A stretch of DNA of 64,000 nt from Syncephalastrum monosporum B8922 (lineage: Eukaryota; Mucoromycota; Mucoromycetes; Mucorales; Syncephalastraceae). The notes beneath the pieces were generated by a model. The model did no database searches, was not told where the DNA came from, and saw nothing but the letters and a program-made list of their open reading frames with translations. Positions 1 to 10,388 of this stretch are shown one piece after another. Location of the stretch: assembly GCA_000697355.1 (NCBI GenBank), contig JNEN01000789.1, positions 18,463 to 82,462 on the forward strand. The letters are read 5' to 3'. The translations under genes were made by a program, and so were the position numbers. Numbering within the stretch: the first letter of the stretch is position 1; every line of letters begins with the position of its first letter.

Positions 1-1772
1 GAGATTGGAAAACTGGTACCAATCACCATGCTATCCCAGAGTGGGGGTTTTGCGCCGTGAAAACATAAATCGGCCCTGAGGGAGTGCATGCACTAGGGCG
101 TACAAGCAAGAGTCCTTTACAAAGTATTGTCCGTGGTCCTCGCTGGCATGGAGGAGGTCTCGAGCCTTGACTAACCCAGGGGTACATAGAGGTGGCTTTT
201 GCAAGGAGTCTGATCGCGATGAGCAAGAAGTACCTCAGGCCAGAAATGCCGTACTGCTACCACCAGTGTTGTTGCCGCGCATGTGGCGTAATCCAAAATA
301 CTGCACAGTTTCTTCAAAAAATAAAAAATTGGTCCTAGTCGGGCAAGCCCGGTGGCAGGATATCTATAGTGCACAAACTCATGCTTTTAAGGTCACTTTC
401 GGTGTCCGTGTACGTCGATATGTCTGAGGATGTGTATGTTAGTCTGCGCCTCCCGTATATGATACCGGTAGGCCGCTAGTATACTCCTTTGATCGATGGA
501 GACCATGATAAGAGAAAGGATCGAAATGGGTGGCCTGGACCCATTCTTTCGAAAGGAGGACCGTTTCGTGAAAAAGGTATTTTGGGAGCTAACCCTGCGA
601 GAGTAGGTCTCTTTCGAGGCTGTGTCTTTCCCGGGGGTCCGTATCAGCAATTTGGCATGCATATACTGCCGCAGCTCGATACATACTGGCGGGGAGTTCT
701 TTTTGCTCTTTCCAGGGGCGGGTGTTTCGATGTCCCTGTCGAGCTGCGGTGGGCCTTTTTGAGGATCCATGGATAGGGGTAGGCTTGCGAAAATATGCCG
801 TGGGGAGAATGAAAACAGAGGAAAAGACAGAAGGAATGAAAAAACGTGCATATCAAAGAAGTAGACACAGTGATACAACGCAGCTCAAGCTTCATCTGCG
901 TAATATGAGTGGCTCAAGGAGGAAGATGTCGGATAACTGCAAGATTTTTTTCCCTCAATGGTATCAGAAAATACCCCTTATTGATGTCCGGCTAGAGAAA
1001 TTTGCCTCTTTTCCTATCAAAAACTCCAACGCTGGCCCCAGCTGGATGTAGACAAGACGTATCTTCAGACATGTTCGAGGCTTGATCTGAATTCCTGTCG
1101 CTGTCTCATTGATCTTGCAGAAAACACTACCACAGATCCATAATATGCAGCCTCGTCCGCGCCCCAAAGCGCCTACATCTGGGTTAAGGGGCAAATGTTT
1201 GTTGCCCTGTTGACAATCTTCGGTGCATCCCCATATTTTTGGAGCGCTATAGAGCGTATATGGCTGCACGGGTTTCTTCCAACCGCTCAGTCGTGTAGAA
1301 AGTTGCAGCAAGCTAGCGTTTAGATACACATATTTTCCTCAAGATTAGCACTTTACGTATCACTTATGAGTCAGTAAATAGTCGCCGTTGTATATACATG
1401 GTATACGTTCTCCTTCAACTCCCGTCTAGAATATCCCCAATCTTGCTTGAATGGCAAGGAGGCTCTATCTGTCAGATGCAGCCACATCTATCCCTTCAAA
1501 CTCTTAAATCCCGGAGCATGTAAACTTCATGCCGACCAATGTTCTTCAATGTTCTTTCCCTCTTCTACAGCGAAGACCTTTATGCAAGCAATCACAAAAG
1601 TAAATATGCAGAAAAAGCTATTTTCTTTCTATGTGTTTCCATACCTCAAGCTATAAAAGCAGAGCTCATCATTCTACGTGTTTTCAAATCACATACAAGC
1701 ATACAAATCACGCAAAGGTAGATTGATACACATCTAATAAGTGTATTCTGCTGTTAATTAATCAGTGCTCCT
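1..1772. other. Gene-free stretch at window start
   Basis: I find no convincing gene here. Several reading frames of 60-160 codons are open on both strands, but none shows a recognisable domain, a clear splice pattern or a signal peptide, and they overlap each other. The stretch could hold decayed mobile-element sequence or the far end of a gene outside the window. A TATA-bearing promoter for the next gene begins at its right end. Confidence 0.5.
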
Positions 1773-1779
1773 TATAAAA
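1773..1779 (+). promoter_or_regulatory. TATA box of the defensin-like gene
   Basis: A perfect TATAAAA lies 39 bases before the ATG at 1818. At the usual spacing transcription would begin near 1800-1805, giving a very short 5' leader. The match and its position support the small downstream reading frame as a real gene. Confidence 0.6.
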
Positions 1780-1817
1780 AGCCAAACGCGTCAACACATA
1801 CATCAAGTTTCCAAACA

Positions 1818-2027
1818 ATGCGCTTCACTCAAGTTATCGCGGCATTACTCTTTTTCACCGTTGCACTCCTCACGTCAAGAGTCCTGGCAGCCGAAAGAAA
1901 CCTCCTGAAGCCATTATCTCAGTGCACGCCGGATAGATGTCGAGCTTCCTGTCGTAGCGTTGGGTTCCCTGATAACTATCCCGTCGAATGCACTTCACGA
2001 GACCTTTGCGCATGTATCTCCAAGTAG
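1818..2027 (+). CDS. Small secreted defensin-like (CS-alpha-beta type) peptide
   Basis: A 69-residue precursor without introns. Residues 1-24 form a typical signal peptide: a charged start, a hydrophobic core (AALLFFTVALL) and a likely cleavage after LAA. The mature part has exactly six cysteines spaced C-x4-C-x3-C-x12-C-x5-C-x-C. The CxxxC plus CxC pair is the signature of the cysteine-stabilised alpha-beta fold of defensins and related disulfide-rich peptides. From the family, the expected role is a secreted antimicrobial or other membrane- or channel-acting peptide; nothing in the sequence says which. A TATA box sits 39 bases upstream. The link between cysteines one and two is shorter than in most fungal defensins, so the family call is by cysteine pattern only. 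The start is the only ATG before the signal peptide. Confidence 0.65.
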   Translation: MRFTQVIAALLFFTVALLTSRVLAAERNLLKPLSQCTPDRCRASCRSVGFPDNYPVECTSRDLCACISK

Positions 2028-2663
2028 TTCGAAAATTTCCATACACCTAATTTTCTACAAAGTTATTAAAGTTAATCTGCATACTATTCTATCACTATTT
2101 ATTCCGCCTTGGTTTTATACATGATGTATATAGAGGCCGCTTTATTGTGTCATCAAAGAGACAGTCTTGAACCTCGCTATGTATAACACATGAGCACCCG
2201 TTCTCACTAATACTCGGACGAATATTCGTGATGCGTAGCCTTGACATCCTCAGCACAATCCTAAAAACCATATGCGGAAATAATTACCCACTCCAGCAAC
2301 TCCAGCAACTTCAGCAACTTCAGCAGCTTCAGCAGGTCACAGCGAGCAGCCTCTCATTCTTTGGATGCTCATTTTTTGTCTCCGTGCTCTATAATGACCG
2401 CAGCATCGTTCATAATAACTGTTATTATATTACATAACAATTGCTACAGCAGCACAGTATCTCAGTATGTATTGTCGTAGGTCAAAGCAAGCAATACCCG
2501 AGCATAAACAAGTGTCCTCCAAGGCTGGGGTAAACAAGCTGGAGAAGGAAGGAGTAGAACGAAGCTAGAATAACGCACAGATATGCCGAAGTATATGCAG
2601 GTACGCATTAAGGTTCACGCGACCGAAACGCCATGTAGTACATGTACCCTGCACTGTCCTGAC
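2028..2663. other. Gene-free stretch
   Basis: Apart from the 9-base repeat at 2291-2335 I see no supported gene. A 69-codon frame that includes the repeat is open, but it has no other sign of coding. Confidence 0.5.
2291..2335 (+). repeat. 9-base tandem repeat, five copies
   Basis: Five consecutive units of CTYCAGCAR (CTCCAGCAA to CTTCAGCAG). In the open frame they would read as leucine-glutamine-glutamine repeats. The rest of that frame is not convincing, so I treat it as a minisatellite. Confidence 0.7.
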
Positions 2664-2954
2664 TTATGAGCTTTTACCGGCCTTCGCTACATTGCTATCT
2701 GCTATTTCTTTACGTAAAATCTCGCGCAATGTTGCCGCACTGAGTGGCATCTTTTTACTTGTGCTTTCCAAATGACGGTCAGGAAGCAGAGGCTTTACCA
2801 CGTGCGATAAATAAATGATAGCTCGGAGCATAGTACTATGCACGATGAATGAAATGTGTAAAAACCGGATGTCACTATGAGAGCTGAATGGAATATATCG
2901 CAAAATATACGACAGGGGAACATGTGACTTAATGGGCGTCGGCAACGTAGCCAT
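2664..2954 (-). CDS. Possible divergent histone-fold protein (H2A-like layout)
   Basis: A 96-residue frame with an ATG start and no intron. Read by eye it follows the layout of a histone fold of the H2A kind. A short helix with VPLSYILRYI (compare the FPVGRIHRFL region of H2A) is followed by a long hydrophobic helix with MLRAIIYLSHVVKPLL. A loop with a KK pair and a third helix with LREILRKE come next, at the place of LQLAIRNDEEL. The N-terminal tail and the C-terminal docking region of real H2A are missing. It could be a divergent or degraded H2A-like copy, an archaeal-histone-like small protein, or chance similarity. A TATGTATG-like stretch lies just upstream. This is inference from alignment by eye, without a search. 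Confidence 0.3.
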   Translation of the reverse strand: MATLPTPIKSHVPLSYILRYIPFSSHSDIRFLHISFIVHSTMLRAIIYLSHVVKPLLPDRHLESTSKKMPLSAATLREILRKEIADSNVAKAGKSS

Positions 2955-3574
2955 TATTTAGCAGCATACATATACAATGGACGGGTCTTTGTTTAGCGTG
3001 TCGAACTCTTGGTGAACGGTGTTGCGCCACAGATGATTAACATGTGAAGAGTTACCTGAACGTTCTGCGAAGTGATCCGACGCGGTTAAATATACGTTTG
3101 TTCCACGTTGTCCCGGACTAATACTACCGCTTCCTCAACCAGACGGCTGGGAAAAGCGCAGGGCTTGATGAACCTTTTGGGGGGAGACGGTGGTGATAAT
3201 GGACTCGCGAAGCATGCGGTGTTAAATGATGTTGACGAATACCGTTCCGCAGACTCCAGCAGGAGTCTTTCTAGTTGTTATGGACGCATTCGTTGTTGTT
3301 TGTTGGTGCACCAGTTTTTTTTAGGACAATATCAGTTAGTTTTATTTTATTTATTTTTTTCACTCATTTTTCTTGACTTATTCGTTCTTGTTTACAGGAG
3401 AAGGTGGGGAGAAAGGAAACGAGAAGAGACAATGTAGGTTACGACTGACCACGTTCTGTGATTTCTCTTCTCTGACAAGTGCTGGTGATACGTCATTTCG
3501 ACTGTATGAGGTACAGCTGTATGACTAAATCGAGATACAATGCAAAAAAGCTTGTATGACATGTCAGTTTTGCT
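2955..3574. other. Gene-free stretch
   Basis: No supported gene. A 109-codon plus-strand frame at 3108-3437 has a low-complexity hydrophobic tail drawn from a T-rich tract and is probably not coding. The left part would be the promoter of the minus-strand histone-fold candidate. The right part is the 3' side of the first orphan-family gene. Confidence 0.45.
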
Positions 3575-5393
3575 TTATTCTTCGCGCTCTTCATTTTTTT
3601 CAACTTTTGCTTTACTATGTTTTCGTTTAAAGCCTTTGATCACCACTTCATTTTCAGATCGTACGTAAAGATAAGGAAGCCGCAGAACATTATGTTTGTC
3701 ACATGCCGACGCCAAGTATTCGCGGTTAAAGAAGGCGTGCATAACGCTATCATTGTGCTTGTGTGCTTCTCTGGCGTTCACGGGTGTACCGTCTTTGTCA
3801 CTAAGTTTGTAGAGACTGTCCTTTGACTTGCAGCAAAAGATCTCATACATGGTCTCACCATTGAGACGGAGCGGCAGATGCTTGTCCATCTTTTCAAAAT
3901 GACGTGGCGGATACAGTGGCGTCACCAAATGGTGATAGCCTGCTGTGTTGAGAACGGCATTGGACATGACCAAAAAGGGGATGTGGAGCAGCGGATGGAA
4001 TGGTGATTGTTTTCGAGGTGCGAAAGGGCGTAGCTGGTTGGCGATTTTACAGAGCGAATCCAGTTCATTCCTGGATAGATTGCTGATTTCGGGCTCTTTA
4101 CCGTCCATCATCTGGCGCACATCATCTAGGGTGAGTTCTTCTTCAGTGGAGTCATCCAAGACAAGGGCCTTGAGATGCTCTGTCAACTCATGGATTCGTT
4201 CCTGCTTCGGGACTCGTGTTCGAGAAGGTTTCTCTGATTCAATTAAAGCCTCACTTTCTCCTGTCGTTTTCAACTTTTTGTATGTCAATAGCTGATCCAG
4301 TCATCCTGCAATAAAGTCATACCTCAATATTGTGTTTCCTTCTGCGGACAAATGATCGTTGACTGACGTAAAACTGCTTCTCTTCTGCAGGAGCCACATG
4401 CAAGAAAAGCAGCACCTGGCACACGGTATCGAGTGCCTGCCGAAACGCGAAGCCATCATAATACCACTCGGCGATGCCTTGTCTCACCCATGTAGTTGCA
4501 CATCGAAATGTCTTGCTCCCAGAAACTGTTTGACGCGTGCGTGCTGGGAATTCGGCCTCATCGATAAGTGTATTCCAAAATTTGTGTTTGCTCGGCTTCA
4601 GTCGACTAGGGAAAATGGGAAGGATGCGCGCATGAACAAAGGTGAGGTGTTCCGTCCACAAAAAGTGCTGGTGATCAGGGCTGCGATAAATCAGCGGCGC
4701 GAGTGCGTTCAAGTCGAGTGGCTTCACGGGCACGGTCATATGAGCTGTGCTACGTATTTGATCGTAGTGCGGGATCATCGGTTCCGGGTGAAATAGCACT
4801 TCTTTTTCGCCCAAGCCATGGGCCGCATAATGAAGCATCATCGGACCGAGAGCGGATGCGAGCGCTTTGGCGTCTTCTTTGAGGGCATGTAGCGTGTAGC
4901 GTAGAACGCTCTGGAACTCTTCTTTGCTCGGCAAGTCTTGACAAAGCGCGTCCAACACGCGTATGGGCACGTGTAGCATGCGGGGCTCGCCTGGATCGAT
5001 GGTGGACACGTTTTTGCAGAGTTTGAAAAAGTCCTGTTTTATCATCGTCTCCCACAGGGACGAGACGCCGGGTGTGCTGATGTTCACGCTGTGCACTGTA
5101 ATAGGGACTGACCCTAGACTGGGTCCATATTGCTCTTGCAGGCGAGCGGCGGCCTCGTAAAATACGTATTTAGGTACTCGGGGCTGAGAAAGGAACTTTT
5201 TCTGGAGGACGCGTCTTTCATCATAGCTGGTGCCAGCAATTTCAGAGCGTATCAGGCCGCGTAAGACTTCCAGGACAGCCTCTTGACAGATAGCTGACGG
5301 CAGCTTTTCCTCGTGTTCTGAAGGCGTGGATTCCTTCACAACAATATCGAGCTGGACGACGGGTTTCGGGGCGGGGTCTTCTTTCAAGGTCAT
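3575..5393 (-). CDS. Orphan tandem-family protein, copy 1
   Basis: First of three tandem paralogues of unknown function. The N-terminal part (about 357 codons, 5393-4323) matches copies 2 and 3 over blocks such as LHYAAHGL, MIPHYDQIR, PVKPLD, the RLKP-x-FWN region and a VCQVLLFLHVAPAEEK segment. The C-terminal part (about 3575-4290) carries LRPFAPRK, HPLLHIPFLVMSNAVL, ETMYEIF and MHAFFNREYL. The halves lie in different frames, as expected for a short intron between about 4367 and 4274. Possible donors are GTATGA at 4322 or GTCAGT at 4367, and I could not settle the border; a frameshift is the alternative. I chose ATG 5393 because it lines up with the start of copy 3 after a pyrimidine-rich leader. 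I see no signal peptide or catalytic motif. Confidence 0.7.
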
Positions 5394-5779
5394 CGCGAGA
5401 AAGATAAAGAGAGGAAAAAGGAGATGCACGCGTAAGCCACGACGGCGTCTCATTTTTGTGGTCGTACGTAAACAATTTTGACTGTTGTGATACATTCATA
5501 CAGACAGCTTGTGCAACCGAGTACTCGGTCTGCATTACATCTTCAAGCTGGCAGTGCAGTTTCACTTCGATTTAGTGCCCCGCTACGCAAGAAGTTGAGG
5601 TAAGGTAAATCATGGTTTCCGTAATATAAAAAAGTCCCAGGGTTGATACAAGAGAACCGTTGTCAAAGTGTCCTCTGGCCAAAAGAATCGACTCGTCGAT
5701 GATTTTAATTCTTTTTATTCTTTTTTCTTGCGATCATTGGCACTGCTACGGACCACAGCATTTTTACGATTTTGACAGC
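5394..5779. other. Spacer between orphan-family copies 1 and 2
   Basis: A 386-base spacer that should hold the promoter of copy 1 and the 3' end of copy 2, both on the minus strand. The bases just before ATG 5393 are pyrimidine-rich on the coding strand. I see no clear TATA box or other gene. Confidence 0.5.
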
Positions 5780-7582
5780 TTATTCTTCCTTTTCGATATG
5801 CTCTCGTATTGTTTTTATCCTGGATGAAACTCCTTTGAGTATCACCTCATTTTTGGACACAACGTAGATGCCAGGAAGAGGGACAAGATCGTGAGACTTA
5901 TAAATGGACGCGAGACGTTCACGATCAAAAAAGGCATGCAGAATGCTGTCTCCGTTGAGTGAGGCGATGGTTCTCGTAGTTGCTGTTCCTTTAGCGTCCA
6001 CGATTTTGTAAGGAGCATGCCGACTGCAGAAAATTTCATGTATTGTCTCTTCATGCAGGTTGAGAGGCGTGTCGTCATCCATGGTCTGAAGACTATGAGT
6101 TGGATAGAGAGGCTGGACGAGGTGGTCGTATCCAACCGCGTGGAGCACAGCATTGGCCATGACGACAAACGGGACGTGGAAAAGAGGATGATATTGCGAA
6201 TTACGTGGAGGCGTGTAAGGCCGCAGCAGATTGGCAAGCATGTGGACCACTGTGATCTCCTCTTCCCTTTCTTGGCTGGAACAGATGTCTGTTCCTGACA
6301 CATAGTGGGCTGCCGCGTATTCAATCCTATTGCGCACCCCCTGAAGACTAAGAGGACCGACTACCGTACTGTCCGCAGCGAAGGCCTTGAGTTGCTCAGT
6401 CAACCACAGAATGCGCCTCTGTTGTGATCGATGGGGAAGTGGTCGTGTTGGATCTTCCTCTTTTATCTCTATTGCTTCATCAGCGAACAGGGTCTCGTTT
6501 TCGGGGATAGCTTGGAGCCGACAGTCGATCAAGTCAGGCTGGTTCGCAAAAATTCGTTTCTCGTCTGCCGGGGCCAAATGCAACCACAAGAGAACCTGAC
6601 AGAGACTGTGGAGCGACCGCTGGAAGACGACACCACCATACCACCACGCATCAATGTGTTCCTTGACCCAATGAGTGGCGAAACGGAATGTGCTGGAGCC
6701 GACAAGAGTTTGGCGTTTGTAGGACGAAACATCAAAGGTATCCAGAAACTGATTCCAGAATGGACGCTCAATAGGCTTGAGACGGCCAGGGCTGAGGGGC
6801 AAAAGGCGCACGTGAACAAACTCGAGGTGTTTGGCAGAAAGAAAGTCGCGGTGCTCCATGCTTCGGGTGATCAGATGCCTCAACCGCTTCACATCCAGTG
6901 GCTTCACGTCAACCTGAAGCTTATCTGTCATGCGGATCTGATCGCGAAGGGGTATCATTGTTTCCGGACGAAATTGAGCAACGTCTTCATCGAGTCCATG
7001 GCCCGCGTAATGGAGTAAAATGGCTTCGATAGCGCTTGCCAGCATGGACGCATCTTTGGAAAGGGCGCGTGTCACATTGTCAAGACTTGCTATAAACATT
7101 TCTTTCTCCGGCAGGTCATTCCGGAGCACGTCCGACACCTGCACGCGCACCCATTCGACACTCCAAGGATGCTTTCTTTGGTGGCTTTTGTAGGTATTCA
7201 AGGTGCGTTTGTACAAATAACCGAACTGTTTTTTGACCGTGTCTCGCCATATGAGTATTGGCGAACTCGTGCTGAGTTTCACATTGTGCGGCGTGACAGG
7301 TACTGTGCCGACGTGGGTTCCCACCTCCTCTTGCATCAACAGCGCGGCCTCGTCAAAGACGTGTTTGGGGAGACAGTGCTGCCAAATAAGCTTGCTCTTG
7401 AGAAGGAGCCTCTCTTCTGGACGCGTTCGGACGAGCTCGTCGTATATCCGGAGGCAAAAGACGAACGCCAGAGCTCTTTCGCAGTGTGCTTCCGGAAGTG
7501 TCCCAGTCGTCTCCTTGGTGCTCTCTGCCTTTTTCAACAGAGGTGTGTCGAGTTTTAGCGTGATCTTGTTATTTTTCCCCAT
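5780..7582 (-). CDS. Orphan tandem-family protein, copy 2 (intronless)
   Basis: A single open frame of 600 residues that joins both parts of the family without an intron, so it shows the full architecture. Residues about 30-360 are the N-terminal module (VPVTPHNVKLST, LLHYAGHGL, MIPLRDQIR, VKPLD, RLKP-x5-FWN, LCQVLLWLHLAPADEK). A charged linker follows (EIKEEDPTRP). Residues about 385-590 are the C-terminal module (LTEQLKAF, LRPYTPPR, HPLFHVPFVVMANAVL, ETIHEIF, LHAFFDRERL). I recognise neither module. There is no signal peptide or membrane segment, so a cytosolic or nuclear protein is likeliest. ATG 7582 is the first in frame. It is clearly more similar to copy 1 than to copy 3, which suggests stepwise tandem duplication. 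Confidence 0.8.
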   Translation of the reverse strand: MGKNNKITLKLDTPLLKKAESTKETTGTLPEAHCERALAFVFCLRIYDELVRTRPEERLLLKSKLIWQHCLPKHVFDEAALLMQEEVGTHVGTVPVTPHNVKLSTSSPILIWRDTVKKQFGYLYKRTLNTYKSHQRKHPWSVEWVRVQVSDVLRNDLPEKEMFIASLDNVTRALSKDASMLASAIEAILLHYAGHGLDEDVAQFRPETMIPLRDQIRMTDKLQVDVKPLDVKRLRHLITRSMEHRDFLSAKHLEFVHVRLLPLSPGRLKPIERPFWNQFLDTFDVSSYKRQTLVGSSTFRFATHWVKEHIDAWWYGGVVFQRSLHSLCQVLLWLHLAPADEKRIFANQPDLIDCRLQAIPENETLFADEAIEIKEEDPTRPLPHRSQQRRILWLTEQLKAFAADSTVVGPLSLQGVRNRIEYAAAHYVSGTDICSSQEREEEITVVHMLANLLRPYTPPRNSQYHPLFHVPFVVMANAVLHAVGYDHLVQPLYPTHSLQTMDDDTPLNLHEETIHEIFCSRHAPYKIVDAKGTATTRTIASLNGDSILHAFFDRERLASIYKSHDLVPLPGIYVVSKNEVILKGVSSRIKTIREHIEKEE

Positions 7583-7816
7583 GTGTACATGCAAAAATCA
7601 AAAAAAGAGAATGAAAAAAGTTTACAGATGCCACGGAGATAAGCTGCATGTAAAACGCCCTGGACTTTTTGTTTGTGTTACGCGGGCGGCGTGAGAGTCA
7701 TGCGCGAGGGTCAAGCTGCAGGACGTTTACTCCCTCCTAACTGCAGATTGTCGAAGCTCACATGATATTTTAATGTTGGTTAAGATATGAAAAAGGTATA
7801 TAGATGAGGTCCAGAA

Positions 7817-9796
7817 TTACTCTGTAGTGTGCATCATCTTGGGATAGCCTTCCACGACCAAATCGTTATTCGGGGTAATGATGATCCGTTTCATGTTGGA
7901 AAGCATATCGTGTTTATCGCAGAGCCTCTCCAATACTTTGCGCTTGAAGAATAGGCGGAAGATGAGTTCTTCATTTTCTGCAGCATGTTCAGCCGACTCT
8001 ATCTCCCCGCCGTCCTTGCCCTTGACAGAGAAGACACCATGCTTGTCGTGCAGGAAGAGCTCATACATCGTGCGACCTGTCAAATGCAGAGGCATGATGG
8101 TTGTCGAACGAACGTTGGGAGCAATGTCCTGTGCCAGATGGGAATAGCCGAGTGTCCAGAAGACAGTATTAGCCATTACAACAAACGGGATGTGCATTAA
8201 AGGGTGATCGGGGTCGTTGCGTCGTGGAGCGTAGCGCCGCAAGGTGGAGCCAAGGAAGCAGAGCGTTTTCTTTTCCTTGGGGGAATATTCCTTGCCGTCT
8301 TCATCCTTGATGTCGGCCAAGTCGCTCTGGATGACCTCACCAATGATGTCCTCGCTCAAGACCAGTTCTTTGAGGTGTTGGGTGAGCAGGTTTATGCGGG
8401 CTGCATTTGGTCTGACATCGGATGATGTGCTGCTATGGCTGCGGCCATGGTTCCTTGACTTTGGCTCCAGAGGCCGCTAAAAGCACGAGGAGGATAAATA
8501 ACTGTTGTCTTATGTGCGTCTATTATTTTTTTTTTTTTTGAGTCGGACCTGAGGTGGAGCATTTCGCTGCAGGCCACGAGCCTGCATCTGTTCGTAGTAA
8601 CGCTGCTCCTCTTCAGGCGCGAGATGACTCCAAAGCAGGACTTTGCAAAGCGAACCGAGTGTACGACGGAAAAGCTTGCCCTTGTACCATTTGTCGACAA
8701 TGTCCTGCTCCAGTTGGCCAAGTGCAAACAGCCTGGTGTGATACGCATGCTTTAGCGCGCGTTGCTCGGGTTGGAAATTGACATCTCGAAGCACTTTATT
8801 CCAAGAGCCGTGCTTCACACGCGAAAGCATATCCGTCTCCTTCAGGAGAAGCACGCGGCAGTACATGTAGTTGAGATGAGGCCTGCGGAAAAAGCCGCGC
8901 AAATCATAGTCGCGCAGAATGTTTGGTTTCCGGTCGAGAGGGCACACGTCAACCACGTCTAGAAAATCAGTCTCGCGTATCTGCGACTCGAGCGGAATCA
9001 GATCAGCCGGGTGGAAGCGCACCGGGTTGTTCCTGTAGAGGCCATGGCTTGCATAGCGCAGGATGATGCGCCGGATAAGGTTGGCCATGATGGTCATGTC
9101 CCTGTTGACGAGTTTCCTGGCTCTGCCGAGCGCGGCATAGAACGCGTCCGTGTCCGGAAACCGGGAGCGCAAGCAGTCAGCGAGCGGGACCGGCGACGAT
9201 TGAATGAACTTCGGCTCGTCTGCCGCCGCTTCATTAAAGTCCATCGAAAAACTTTGCACTGTGTTAGTAGGGACGCTGGCCAGGATCGTGTCGAACTCTT
9301 TCTTGACAAACGCTTGCCACTCGGGGACTCCAAAGCGGAGTCGAGCATGCACCGTCGCTTCTACGATGGGCGTCGTCTTGTAGACGTAGCCGCCCAATCG
9401 CTGACGAAGGATGGGGAGCACGAATTTGTACATGGTCTGCGTCAACTCGCCCATCTCCAGCAGCTTTCCAATGGCGGCAGGTCGTCTTTCGGGTGACATC
9501 AGACTCAGACGCGTCTTGAGGTACTGGCGAAAGCCTTCAATCATCGCTTCTTTGCAAGCGTCATAGGGCAACCCATTGTCAGTTGGGTCTGTAGTGAATT
9601 TTGGCACTTCTTCGACGTGGAGGACAACTTTTTCGTGTGTCACTTTCTCGGTTTGTTCAGCTTTCTTGGGTGGTCCGTCTTTCTTGAATAGTCCGTCTTT
9701 CTTGGCGTGTTCTCTTTTCTTGGGTGGTCCATACGTTTTGGGTGTATAGCTCTTGGTCGTGGTGGTGTATCTGGTTGTTGCAGACTCCCTGGTCAT
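7817..9796 (-). CDS. Orphan tandem-family protein, copy 3
   Basis: Two exons, 9796-8549 and 8476-7817, joined by a 72-base intron (8548-8477, CAG/GTCCGA to TTTTAG). The intron keeps phase 0 and rebuilds the family architecture; the protein is about 635 residues. It is the most divergent copy. It has a lysine-, proline- and threonine-rich N-terminal extension (PPKKREHAKKDG, repeated KKDG) that the others lack. The N-terminal module has LRYASHGL, LIPLESQIRETD and LCKVLLWSHLAPEEE; the C-terminal module has LRRYAPRR, HPLMHIPFVVMANTVF and RTMYELF. The donor is not a strong consensus, so the exact border is tentative. I chose ATG 9796 because it follows the same kind of pyrimidine-rich leader as copy 1; in-frame ATGs upstream at about 9961 and 9892 are possible. 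Function unknown. Confidence 0.7.
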
Positions 9797-10388
9797 TTTA
9801 AAGGCGCCTTTCCAGAAAGGGAACAGAAAGAGAAGAAAAGGATTTACACGAGAACGCCCAGGCTGGTTGCGGGACGGACGAGACACTTGCATCTGTCGTG
9901 TCACCTCATGCCGACAAAGAAAAACACAGTGTACTAATATACTGCGGGCGGGTACTACCATTATATACTGAGCTAAACGCTTGTTTACCTTTGACAAGTA
10001 GCATTCAGTTGGTCTTTGTGCCTACTTCTTTGTAGTCTGTCCCTTTTCGCGGCATTACTTAATCTGGCCAATCACAACACAAACTGGAATGGATCCAAAA
10101 GCTGCGAGAGCGTGATCCCCTTTTCGCATGCAATCTTGAGCCTGCATTTTAGGTCGAGCCGACAGCATAAGACTTATAGCAGGACACTGATACACAGTGT
10201 AATGGGCTGTATATCGTGTGTAGCCGATGAGTATAATCCAGCGTTGAAGCATACACACCATGGATTTTCTCGAAACGGTATCAGTAACGAAATCATATTC
10301 AATTTCAGTCGGGTTATAATTGTAAGTCCATGCATGCCTGCAGCCGCTCTTCCAATACTGCGCTTTCTCTTTTTCTTCTTTTCACCTA
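9797..10388. other. Divergent intergenic region
   Basis: Shared upstream region of orphan-family copy 3 (minus) and the dynactin subunit gene (plus). It holds AT-rich TATATACTG-like stretches near 9960 and a T/C-rich tract just before the ATG at 10389. I see no separate gene. Confidence 0.5.

Noticed and set aside
393..878. 161-codon minus-strand frame near the window start
   Set aside because: Phenylalanine/serine-rich start from a pyrimidine tract, no domain or splice support, and overlapped by equally plausible frames.
2285..2340. CRISPR-like array
   Set aside because: The units are 9 bases with no spacers; this is a simple tandem repeat in a eukaryotic genome.
2228..2437. Possible small protein containing a Leu-Gln-Gln repeat
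   Set aside because: Only the minisatellite gives it a protein-like look; it has no signal peptide, promoter or conserved part.
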